Source: Candidatus Nanohalarchaeota archaeon
GTDB taxonomy: Archaea; EX4484-52
Direction: 5' to 3'
DNA: 14,406 nucleotides
Assembly (NCBI GenBank): GCA_030632385.1
Contig: DAOVUW010000014.1
Coordinates: 1-14,406, forward strand
Part shown: positions 5,867 to 12,526 of the stretch, in pieces
Position numbering within the stretch: position 1 is the stretch's first letter
Layout: every line of letters starts with the position of its first letter
Program-made: the position numbers and the translations under genes
Notes under the pieces: generated by a model
Told to the model about the DNA's origin: nothing
The model's input: only the letters and a program-made list of their open reading frames with translations
The model's database searches: none

Positions 5867-6760
5867 ATGTGTTTTGATAAATTAAAAAAGGCAGTTGGAA
5901 AACCTTTAAAATTTGCTTTTAATATAAAAAATATCTTTTTTGTATTTGTATTGGTTCTTCTTTCATCTTTCTTAAATGTACTTGCAGAAATTAATGTTTT
6001 TTTATCCATAATTGTTTTTTTCATTCGCATAGTGTTTAGTATGTTTATACTTTTTTCCATTATTAAATTGTATCTTAACTTCATAAATGTCGAAAAAGGA
6101 AGAATCACAACAATACATTTGAAAACAGATTTTAAAGAAATATTCGTGACCTTATTGAGTTACCACTTGCTGTTATTTTTATTTGCACTTTTATACGTTT
6201 TATTTGGTGTAATCATAACTCTTTTAAGTTTCATGATTGCTCCTTTTATCTCAGTAGTCGTATCCATATTAATTATCTGCGGGTCTGTTGTTCTTTTACT
6301 AATACTCTTTTATACAAACACAAGCATAATTATCGGGAAAAACAAACTTATAAATGCTGTAAAAGAAAGCATAAAGTTGATGAAAAATAATTTTATGTAT
6401 TCTATCTCGCGCATATTTCTTTTAGGTATCATTAATATTGTTGTATCTATTTTGACCATCGCCCTACCTTTGTTTTATGTATTATACTCCAAAATATTCT
6501 TATTGATTCCTGATGATTTTGCATATATGGATGCTTTTGCACAACAAGAATATATGAATCAATTATTCATCAATTTTGCATCGCAAAATGCAGTTATTAT
6601 TTTGGGTCTATTCTTATGGATTTCTCTAATTATAACATTATTTTCGCTTTTCAATAAAGGGTTTGTCTCGAGTATGTATCTGCAATTAACAGGAAAAAAA
6701 GATAAGAAAATAAAAAAGACAGCTAATAAAAAAAAGAAAGAATATGATAATAAACAATAA
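5867..6760 (+). CDS. polytopic membrane protein, about six helices
   Basis: A 297-residue integral membrane protein. Hydrophobic segments lie at about 22-40, 44-70, 92-118, 125-150, 180-212 and 241-262, followed by a lysine-rich cytoplasmic tail (277-290). The piece between helices four and five, INAVKESIKLMKNNF (162-176), is an amphipathic segment of a kind seen in archaeal six-helix proteins related to DUF975 or the glycerophosphodiesterase membrane domain; that likeness is tentative. The frame is open back to 5735, but the added 44 residues overlap porB and look non-coding, while the ATG at 5867 is 27 bp from a TATA box. The 3' end overlaps the ferredoxin gene by 17 bp, so the two are one transcription unit. 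Substrate or role unknown. Confidence 0.8.
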   Translation: MCFDKLKKAVGKPLKFAFNIKNIFFVFVLVLLSSFLNVLAEINVFLSIIVFFIRIVFSMFILFSIIKLYLNFINVEKGRITTIHLKTDFKEIFVTLLSYHLLLFLFALLYVLFGVIITLLSFMIAPFISVVVSILIICGSVVLLLILFYTNTSIIIGKNKLINAVKESIKLMKNNFMYSISRIFLLGIINIVVSILTIALPLFYVLYSKIFLLIPDDFAYMDAFAQQEYMNQLFINFASQNAVIILGLFLWISLIITLFSLFNKGFVSSMYLQLTGKKDKKIKKTANKKKKEYDNKQ

Positions 6761-6917
6761 GAAAAAATGTCTTTCATGTGGTGGATGCATTAGTATATGT
6801 CCAAAGAAAGCAATTACTTTAAAAAAAATGAATATCATAATCAATAAAGATTTATGCATTGAATGCAAAAAATGCGTTCTTTTTTGTCCTGTGGAAGCAA
6901 TGGAACATGTTGAATAA
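6744..6917 (+). CDS. 2x[4Fe-4S] ferredoxin
   Basis: A 57-residue bacterial-type ferredoxin. The two cluster motifs are C9-x2-C12-x2-C15-x3-C19-P and C38-x2-C41-x2-C44-x3-C48-P, each followed by the usual K/E-A hydrophobic pattern (PKKAITL, PVEAMEHV). Each cluster is expected to take three cysteines from one motif and one from the other. It carries low-potential electrons; with porB driven from the same TATA element in the opposite direction, it is a good candidate acceptor for the pyruvate enzyme or a detached PorD-like subunit, though PorD is usually longer. The start overlaps the end of the membrane-protein gene by 17 bp in another frame, suggesting translational coupling. No alternative family fits this cysteine spacing. 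Confidence 0.9.
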   Translation: MIINNKKKCLSCGGCISICPKKAITLKKMNIIINKDLCIECKKCVLFCPVEAMEHVE

Positions 6918-7033
6918 TTAAAATTAATGCATTTATAAAATATTTCAGTATGTATGTGTTTATATTTTATGTATAAGTTTGGAAATAACATGAAAAAATC
7001 TTGTACTATACAGAGGAGAATAAATTAGCAGAA

Positions 7034-7042
7034 TTTTTTTTT
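7034..7042 (+). terminator. possible T-run terminator after ferredoxin unit
   Basis: Nine consecutive T residues on the plus strand, between the ferredoxin stop and the GTPase start. Archaeal RNA polymerase can terminate at such T tracts without a hairpin. It lies 117 bp past the stop, and T runs are common in this A+T-rich DNA, so support is weak. Confidence 0.3.
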
Positions 7043-7110
7043 GTTAAATCCAAAATTTTTGTTATAATTGCATTCGGCAAGGTTTTAAAAAATAAACATA
7101 TTTTCTTAGA

Positions 7111-8115
7111 ATGAATGAACTCAAAAAACCTGTATTGTCATCCAAGCAAATACTAGATAAAGCATTTTCGAAAGCTAAGAAAATGCCCTTTAGCTATAGA
7201 ACAAAAAACAAACAGGAGTTTATCGCTAAAAAAAATCTCAGGAAAATAGAAGTTGTATATGATATTATGACTGCGCAGTTTAATATGATTTTGGATAATT
7301 TTCCAAAAATAGATGAAATGGAAGAATTTGAAAGAGGATTTATCGCAATTCTTTTGGATGTCGATAAATTAAAAAAAGCGCTTTACAGAATAAAATTTAC
7401 AAAAGGATTGAATAAAAAACTATTTTTAAGTTGCAAATACGGAATTAATCATGCCAAAAGAATAGATGAGGTAGATAAAGCAAGAGCAAATTATTACGGC
7501 AGAATTTCTTCTGTAATTGGAAAATTAAAATCCGATCTGCAATATATTGATGATTCAAGAAGAATTGTAAATGCAATTCCTGCAATAAAAAATCGATATA
7601 CTGCGGTCATCTGCGGATTTCCAAATACGGGAAAATCAACACTTATGTCTGTTCTTTCCGGGGCAACACCAAAAATCATGCCTTATGCATTCACTACGAA
7701 AAAACTGCTTTTTGGAATAGTTGAGGATAAGATACAGCTTATTGACACACCAGGGGTTTTAGACAATATAGATAGCAAAAATATCGCCATACAGCAATCA
7801 AGGCTCGCAGCTGCAAATCTTGGAAACATTATTGTTTTTTTATTTGACTTTACAAAAGATTCTCATTATTCTATTGAAGACCAGATGACGCTGAAAAAAT
7901 CAATAGAAGACCTAAATAGCAACATGATTTGCTGTGCAAATAAAATAGACACGATGGATTTAACGCCTGAAAAAAAAGAGGAAATAGAATCTCTTGTCAA
8001 AGATAAGCTATTTTATATCAGCGCAAAAGGAGATATTAATATTGGTGAATTAAAAAAGTTTTTGATGAAAAAAGCCTATGATTATTATAATCAGCCAAGG
8101 CGTTCAACAGAATAG
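7111..8115 (+). CDS. nog1: NOG1-type ribosome-assembly GTPase
   Basis: A 334-residue GTPase of the Obg/NOG1 group, thought to act in large-subunit assembly. A helical N-terminal domain (about 1-160), characteristic of NOG1 and rich in lysine, precedes the G domain. G1 is GFPNTGKST (169-177), G2 has T195/T196, G3 is DTPG (212-215), G4 is NKID (277-280) and G5 is ISAKG (303-307). Archaeal NOG1 proteins are about this length and lack the long eukaryotic C-terminus. It stands alone, with no gene on the same strand within 190 bp upstream. A TATA-like TTTTAAAAAATAAA at 7083-7096 could serve the ATG at 7111. No Shine-Dalgarno sequence is visible. Confidence 0.88.
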   Translation: MNELKKPVLSSKQILDKAFSKAKKMPFSYRTKNKQEFIAKKNLRKIEVVYDIMTAQFNMILDNFPKIDEMEEFERGFIAILLDVDKLKKALYRIKFTKGLNKKLFLSCKYGINHAKRIDEVDKARANYYGRISSVIGKLKSDLQYIDDSRRIVNAIPAIKNRYTAVICGFPNTGKSTLMSVLSGATPKIMPYAFTTKKLLFGIVEDKIQLIDTPGVLDNIDSKNIAIQQSRLAAANLGNIIVFLFDFTKDSHYSIEDQMTLKKSIEDLNSNMICCANKIDTMDLTPEKKEEIESLVKDKLFYISAKGDINIGELKKFLMKKAYDYYNQPRRSTE

Positions 8116-8162
8116 ATTAGCTCACAATAGATATTTTCTAAAATATAAGGCTTGTTTTCCAA

Positions 8163-8169
8163 TTTTTTT
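8163..8169 (+). terminator. possible T-run terminator after GTPase
   Basis: Seven T residues 48 bp past the GTPase stop, in the 118-bp gap before the converging cupin gene. Position fits an archaeal T-tract terminator; no other evidence. Confidence 0.3.
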
Positions 8170-8233
8170 ATCCGGATTTTGAATTAGGGGGCAATCTGAA
8201 GAGATAAAAGGAAAATTATTTGGTCGGAGTAGT

Positions 8234-8554
8234 TTAAAGATAATCCTCTCTGACAGGGTAGAAAATGTCTATGATTTTACAATTCGTGATAGCTTTGCCT
8301 GAATGTTTTGTATTAGAAGGAATAACTACAACATCTCCTGCTTCAACTATTTGGGTTTCACCATCAACGGTAAGTTCAAATTTTCCTTCTGTTATATTAG
8401 CTACTTGTTCATGCGGATGTTTATGTTCGGGTAAAAGTGCATCTTTTTTTATATCCCAATATGCAATAGTTATATTCTCGGAATGGATAAATTTTACTCT
8501 ATATCCGGGAATTAATTCGTTCTGTTCAATATCATCTAAATTTTTGAATACCAT
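8234..8554 (-). CDS. single-domain cupin protein
   Basis: A 106-residue cupin. The first conserved motif, PEHKHPHEQ (42-50), offers metal ligands H44, H46 and Q50 or H48; the second, GDVVVIPSNTKH (73-84), offers H84. Between them is the expected glycine turn (ITEGKFELTVDG). The fold is a metal-binding beta barrel. Members range from sugar isomerases and dioxygenases to simple ligand sensors, so the substrate is not predictable. The frame is open to an ATG at 8620, but the added 22 residues have no cupin character, and the ATG at 8554 has a TATA box 25 bp upstream. It is monocistronic, converging on the GTPase gene. Confidence 0.85.
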   Translation of the reverse strand: MVFKNLDDIEQNELIPGYRVKFIHSENITIAYWDIKKDALLPEHKHPHEQVANITEGKFELTVDGETQIVEAGDVVVIPSNTKHSGKAITNCKIIDIFYPVREDYL

Positions 8555-8568
8555 ATTACAATAACAAT

Positions 8569-8691
8569 ATGAATTATATAAAGTTTGTTTCTTCAGATGG
8601 CGTTCTTGCGGTACATCCATATAAAGAAGATAATGTCTTTTTGATTAACCCCATAGGAAGCCCCACAACAACAGATAAACAATTCTTTTAA
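8569..8691 (+). CDS. possible 40-residue ORF or gene fragment
   Basis: An ATG at 8569 opens 40 codons to a TAA at 8691. The peptide begins MNYIKFVSSDGVLAVHPYK and ends near TTTDKQFF. Its composition is protein-like (balanced, with GS, NP and DG turns) but no motif or family is recognised. It fills the gap between the divergent cupin start and the gatE stop at 8697, with 5 bp to spare. It could be a small gene, or the remains of a longer one; upstream the frame closes at a TGA within the cupin gene. No clear TATA box is seen. Confidence 0.3.
   Translation: MNYIKFVSSDGVLAVHPYKEDNVFLINPIGSPTTTDKQFF
8575..8582 (-). promoter_or_regulatory. TATA box of the cupin gene
   Basis: TTTATATA on the minus strand, centred about 25 bp upstream of the ATG at 8554. 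The spacing predicts a leaderless transcript and decides against the longer frame starting at 8620. Confidence 0.6.
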
Positions 8692-8696
8692 TACAA

Positions 8697-10571
8697 TTAT
8701 AGACATTTCTTTGATTTTACTAGCAAATCAATCAATTCTTTTTTGTCTATCTGATTTTTATAGCTTGATTCAATAGACCGTATTATTTCCTTTATATTTT
8801 GCGTTTTTGATTTCTTTTGCACTTCGGTAATTAATTGAATCAATTTTGTTTTATCTATTTTTTCAATGTTGTATTCAGTGATTATTTTTTCTGTTTCAGC
8901 ATCAGGATTTTTTAATTTTTCCATTAGAAATATTCCTGATCCCTGCTTTGTAATAATGTTATTTTGCAGGGCATCAAAACATTCCATAAAGCATTGGGCA
9001 GTTGTTTTGATCCCGAGGTCATTTTTCATCTTTTCAATAATTCCTGCATAAGAAAGTATTGATTTTGCCGTTTCAGTTGCGATATTTTTTAAAGAAGAAT
9101 TTTTTTGAACTTCGTCAAAAATCATGTTCATTTTTAGGTTTATTATCTGATTTGCCAACTCTTCTGTTAATTTTAATTTCTGGATATAAAACTCTTTTTT
9201 TTGGTCATGAGTCTTAAAAAGATTTTTTTTGCGTTCTTTGAGGTATTGTTTTGAAATTGGCATTTTGGGAACATCTGTTTCAGGATACATTCTTTTTGCT
9301 CCGGCTATTGGACGCATATAAACAGAATCGCAGTTTTGAAGCACTGCTCTTGTCTCTTTTGGAATTTCTTTTTGAAGCATCAAGATTCTTGCCTTTAGTT
9401 GTGCAAATACTTTTGCGGCATTTGCTTTGTCTGTTACAACACAGGCAACCAGATCATTTTCGTCCAGACCGAAGTGTTTTCTTATTGCTTCAAATTCATT
9501 CCTGAGTTTGTATTTGTCCAGATTTTCATCTGTGTGAATTATTCCAAGAGCATTAGTCCCAACGCATGCTATTTTTGCGACTTCATTTCCAAGGGTCTTT
9601 ACTTCATTTAAGTTTTGGCTGAATTGATTGCTGAATTTTTTTATAAAAATTCCATAAGATTCTTTTCCCTTAAAAATCTTCGAATCTGAGGCAGAAAAAA
9701 AGTTTTTGGCATCAAAAATATCTCCAAAAAATATTTTACTATTTTTTAATTTTCCCCTGATTTTGATCAAGGATTGTTGTCTTTGTATTTCTAAATCTAC
9801 GACCTTGTCCATTTTGCGCACATCCTGGACTCCTTTTAATTCTACCCTGTTTCCGCCGGCAATAGATATGTTTACATCCTGTCTTATTGTTCCGATTCCT
9901 CTTTTAACTCGTTCTGTGGAATTTAAAATCATTCCGATATGAAGCGCAATTTCCTTTAATTCTTCAGGCGTTGAAAAAAAAGCATCTGTTGTTATTTCAG
10001 TCAATGGTATTCCAAGACGATTGAGCAAATATGTTCTTTTTCCTGCACTCTCTTTTTCAATCTGGGCACTTTCTTCTTCAATACAGACAGAATCAATTGT
10101 GATTTTTTTTGTCTTGTCTTTAAATGGATTTATTTTTCCATTGATTCCGACAAGAGCAGTTCTCTGGAAGCCACTTGTATTTGAACCATCAAGAACCGTT
10201 TTTCTCATAATATGAATATAGTCAGGAATATGGCAATCAAATTTCAGGCACAGATCAAGAACAATATCCAATGCATCTTTATTTATTGTATGGGGTGGTT
10301 CTTCATCAATATCAACAAGGCAGGTCTCTTTTTCAAAGCACACATATTCAAATATTTTTTGTTTTTCCACTTCTTTTTTAGCTACTTCATCAGTTTCTCC
10401 AAGTTCTCCAACAGACATATTCAAAACTCTTTTTATTGAGCCTGTTCTTTGACCACACATATTGGTTGAGCAATCGCAGAATAATTTTTTTGTATTAAGG
10501 CGTTTGTGTATTTCAAGACCGCATTTAAGTCCGATTTTGCGGTAATATTCTGATGTTTTTTCTTTCGACAT
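8697..10571 (-). CDS. gatE: Glu-tRNA(Gln) amidotransferase subunit E
   Basis: A 624-residue archaea-specific subunit of GatDE, which converts Glu-tRNA(Gln) to Gln-tRNA(Gln). The GatB-like cradle begins with GLEIHKRLNTKKLFCDC (18-34), continues through RKTVLDGSNTSGFQRT (123-138) and IEEESAQ (165-171), then NRLGIPLTEI (184-193) and RGIGTIRQDVNISI (224-237). An insert at about 285-400 matches the AspRS-type GAD domain that distinguishes GatE from GatB. The C-terminal 150 residues form the helical YqeY-like tail that recognises the tRNA. Length is normal. It implies the organism makes Gln-tRNA indirectly through a non-discriminating GluRS. The partner GatD, the asparaginase-like subunit, is not in the window. 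Confidence 0.95.
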   Translation of the reverse strand: MSKEKTSEYYRKIGLKCGLEIHKRLNTKKLFCDCSTNMCGQRTGSIKRVLNMSVGELGETDEVAKKEVEKQKIFEYVCFEKETCLVDIDEEPPHTINKDALDIVLDLCLKFDCHIPDYIHIMRKTVLDGSNTSGFQRTALVGINGKINPFKDKTKKITIDSVCIEEESAQIEKESAGKRTYLLNRLGIPLTEITTDAFFSTPEELKEIALHIGMILNSTERVKRGIGTIRQDVNISIAGGNRVELKGVQDVRKMDKVVDLEIQRQQSLIKIRGKLKNSKIFFGDIFDAKNFFSASDSKIFKGKESYGIFIKKFSNQFSQNLNEVKTLGNEVAKIACVGTNALGIIHTDENLDKYKLRNEFEAIRKHFGLDENDLVACVVTDKANAAKVFAQLKARILMLQKEIPKETRAVLQNCDSVYMRPIAGAKRMYPETDVPKMPISKQYLKERKKNLFKTHDQKKEFYIQKLKLTEELANQIINLKMNMIFDEVQKNSSLKNIATETAKSILSYAGIIEKMKNDLGIKTTAQCFMECFDALQNNIITKQGSGIFLMEKLKNPDAETEKIITEYNIEKIDKTKLIQLITEVQKKSKTQNIKEIIRSIESSYKNQIDKKELIDLLVKSKKCL

Positions 10572-10636
10572 ATTATTATTATTAGATATAATATTTTTTA
10601 TTTCTTTTTTTATATGGGTTTCGTAAAAGATAATTG

Positions 10637-10768
10637 TTATTTTTTCTTTTCTAGTTTTTTAAGATTTTCGTATTTTTCCAGATAATTTTTATTTTCCAAA
10701 TCTTTTCTTTCTATTTCAACATATGGAACACCGCCGAATGGTGGGGTTAAAAGACAAACCGAAATTAT
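10637..10768 (-). pseudogene. possible C-terminal gene remnant
   Basis: On the minus strand a frame without any start codon runs 43 codons to a TAA at 10637. The peptide contains LLTPPFGGVPYVEIERKDL followed by a lysine- and glutamate-rich helical tail ending KLEKKK. This looks like the natural C-terminus of a protein, yet a TAG closes the frame directly upstream. It sits 65 bp before gatE on the same strand. A decayed or truncated gene is the likeliest reading; chance is possible in such a short frame. No family recognised. Confidence 0.3.
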
Positions 10769-10886
10769 CTATCTGCCTGAACCAATTAAAACAGAATAAC
10801 TATATTATTTAATATATAATATAAAGTATATAAATATATATAAGTATGAAATACAATATATAGATTAGTACATCAATTAATCAAGT

Positions 10887-10991
10887 ATGGAATTCGTAAA
10901 AAACTTAAAAGGGACTTTATGTAGACATACTGAGATGATGGTGTGCAAATATTTTTTTAAACCAACTTCCAAAGCAGGGATTATTAATTAA
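10887..10991 (+). CDS. possible 34-residue small ORF
   Basis: The ATG at 10887 opens 34 codons to a TAA at 10991; the peptide starts MEFVKNLKGTLCRHTEMM and is basic, with two cysteines and one histidine. A TATATAG stretch centred near 10860 lies about 27 bp upstream, the right distance for a leaderless start. The region is extremely A+T-rich, so such a TATA match is easily accidental. No family recognised. Confidence 0.22.
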   Translation: MEFVKNLKGTLCRHTEMMVCKYFFKPTSKAGIIN

Positions 10992-11060
10992 GTTGGAATG
11001 AATTGGTGTTTTTGATGAAATACTGACGACCAACAAACATATCATCTCTTATCTTCTGTT

Positions 11061-11156
11061 AATCGATGCAAAAGATAGATTACGTCATAAAGAATAAAAT
11101 CCCGGATTTAATCTGTTTTCTTTGCGTTCTTATGCGGTTTATTTTTTGCATCGATT
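11061..11156. repeat. 13-bp perfect inverted repeat before phosphohexomutase
   Basis: AATCGATGCAAAA (11061-11073) is exactly repeated in reverse complement as TTTTGCATCGATT (11144-11156), with 70 bp between. The inner part contains further partial complements, AGATTA with TAATCT and CATAAAGAA with TTCTTATG, so the whole could fold as one RNA or cruciform. The right arm ends 5 bp before the TATA box of the downstream gene. It may be a pair of operator half-sites, a structured RNA or a short element remnant. Confidence 0.6.
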
Positions 11157-11160
11157 CAAG

Positions 11161-11168
11161 TATATAAA
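11161..11168 (+). promoter_or_regulatory. TATA box of the phosphohexomutase gene
   Basis: TATATAAA centred about 25 bp upstream of the ATG at 11189, giving a leaderless transcript. The inverted-repeat arm ending at 11156 overlaps the position of the TFB recognition element, so a bound regulator there could block initiation. Confidence 0.65.
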
Positions 11169-11188
11169 TATTTCTAATAATAACATTC

Positions 11189-12526
11189 ATGAAGTATGTT
11201 ATTGATGTTTTTAATAAATATGATATAAGGGGAGCCTATCCCAAAGAAATAAATGAAGGATTTACTCTAACATTAGGGAAAGCAACAGGAACCTATTGCA
11301 GAAAAAAATTTAAAAACAAAAAGATTGCTGTTGGGATGGATACTCGTCTGAGTTCTAAGGTTTTAAAGGATAACCTGATCAAGGGATTGCTTTTGACAGG
11401 AATAGAGGTTGTAGATATTGGAAAAGCAACAACAGAAAAGACAGCTCTTGCAGGAAAGCATTATGGCTGTGCATTTTCAGTTATGATTACAGCATCGCAC
11501 CATTCTTTCAATAGTAATGGATTTAAGTTCATGTACAATAAGGGAAACGGCTTTTCAAACGAAGACATGGCTAAAATAAAAGAAATATTTTTGTCGAAAA
11601 AGTTTTGCAAAGGAAAAGGAAAATGCGCTGATAAGAGTTTAGAGTTCGACAAAGAATATGAAGAAAAAATATGCCGTGCGCTTGAAGAATATATTGATGT
11701 TGATAAGTTAAAAGGAGTCAAGGTTGTTGCAGATCTATGCAATACTTTTGCATCAAGGCATTTGGTAAACGTACTTGAAAAATACAAATGTGATGTAATA
11801 AAGGTAAATTGCAGAGTTATATCAAATGATACGAGTTTTGAACCAGAACCGCAAAAAGAAAACAGGCAATATATTGCTGAATTAATAAAAGAGAAAAATG
11901 CAGATATTGGAATTGGAATTGATCCCGATGGTGACAGAATTTTCGTATTTGATTCAAATGGTGAATGGATAGATGGCAATGAACTTTTTTGTCTGCTGTC
12001 GGGCATAATGAACCCTAAAAAAATAGTGGCTTCTTTAGATACATCTTCAATGCTTGAAGAACATACAAAAGATGCACAAATTTTTTACACAAAAATAGGA
12101 GATATTTTTGTCTCCAAAAAAGCTATTGAAATTGATGCTGATTTTCTGGGAGAACCAAATGGGCATTTCGCATTTCCAAAATTCTGCTGGTATAATTCAG
12201 GGACTTTTGCAGGACTCAAGTTGTGCTCCATTGCAAAAAAAATACCCTATTTGACAAAGAAACTGCCAAAATACCACACTCAAACAAAGAAGAGAGAATA
12301 TAAAAATCATGAAGAAAAAGAAAAAGCAATAAAGGCAAACAAAGAAAAAATAAAAGAAACTTTCGAAGTATTGTCTGAATTGTGCGGCATCAAATTCAAA
12401 TGCAATGATTCTGTATGTCTTGTAAGAGCATCAGGAACAAGTCCTGTTATCCGCATATTTGTAGAAAACAAAAATAAAGACCAAGCAAAAGAAGATATGA
12501 AAAAAATCAATAGAATTCTTATTTGA
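11189..12526 (+). CDS. manB: phosphomannomutase/phosphoglucomutase family
   Basis: A 445-residue alpha-D-phosphohexomutase, interconverting hexose 1- and 6-phosphates for glycan or nucleotide-sugar synthesis. The four active-site signatures are in order: phosphoserine loop ITASHHS (100-106, S103), metal loop DPDGDR (245-250), sugar loop GEPNGH (321-326) and phosphate-binding loop RASGTSPVIR (413-422). KYDIRG (10-15) is the usual N-terminal landmark. The phosphoserine loop is unusual: the family normally has TASHNP, here TASHHS. The catalytic serine and metal ligands remain, so activity is expected. Glucose, mannose and glucosamine substrates cannot be told apart. It is monocistronic, with a good TATA box, and its last 8 bp overlap the end of hisS on the other strand. 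Confidence 0.9.
   Translation: MKYVIDVFNKYDIRGAYPKEINEGFTLTLGKATGTYCRKKFKNKKIAVGMDTRLSSKVLKDNLIKGLLLTGIEVVDIGKATTEKTALAGKHYGCAFSVMITASHHSFNSNGFKFMYNKGNGFSNEDMAKIKEIFLSKKFCKGKGKCADKSLEFDKEYEEKICRALEEYIDVDKLKGVKVVADLCNTFASRHLVNVLEKYKCDVIKVNCRVISNDTSFEPEPQKENRQYIAELIKEKNADIGIGIDPDGDRIFVFDSNGEWIDGNELFCLLSGIMNPKKIVASLDTSSMLEEHTKDAQIFYTKIGDIFVSKKAIEIDADFLGEPNGHFAFPKFCWYNSGTFAGLKLCSIAKKIPYLTKKLPKYHTQTKKREYKNHEEKEKAIKANKEKIKETFEVLSELCGIKFKCNDSVCLVRASGTSPVIRIFVENKNKDQAKEDMKKINRILI

Larger units (their letters stand above)
10572..11188. other. gene-poor gap between gatE and phosphohexomutase
   Basis: A 617-bp stretch without a convincing gene. From gatE outward it holds: the gatE promoter region (A+T-rich, 10585-10600); a minus-strand frame without a start that resembles a C-terminal gene fragment (10637-10768); an extremely A+T-rich block (about 10800-10865); a 34-codon frame (10887-10991); a short CCAACTT/AAGTTGG inverted repeat (10962-10968 and 10990-10996); and a 13-bp inverted repeat ending next to the phosphohexomutase TATA box. 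No tRNA or recognisable RNA family is seen. Confidence 0.5.

Noticed and set aside
8697..10571. Several plus-strand open frames of 60-84 codons antisense to gatE
   Set aside because: They are shadows of gatE: no family character, no promoter, and biased composition from the complementary strand.
253..10884. Identical 12-mer TCAATTAATCAA at 253-264 and 10873-10884, with a shorter match at 4886-4895
   Set aside because: In DNA this A+T-rich, several such 12-mer pairs are expected by chance over 14 kb; positions relative to genes differ.
10927..11030. C/D-box-like pieces (CTGA, ATGATG, TGATGA) suggesting a guide sRNA
   Set aside because: The boxes are not in the order or spacing C-guide-D'-C'-guide-D, and no terminal stem forms.
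11461..12006. A 181-codon minus-strand frame inside the phosphohexomutase gene
   Set aside because: Serine/phenylalanine-rich antisense shadow of a gene with all its active-site motifs.
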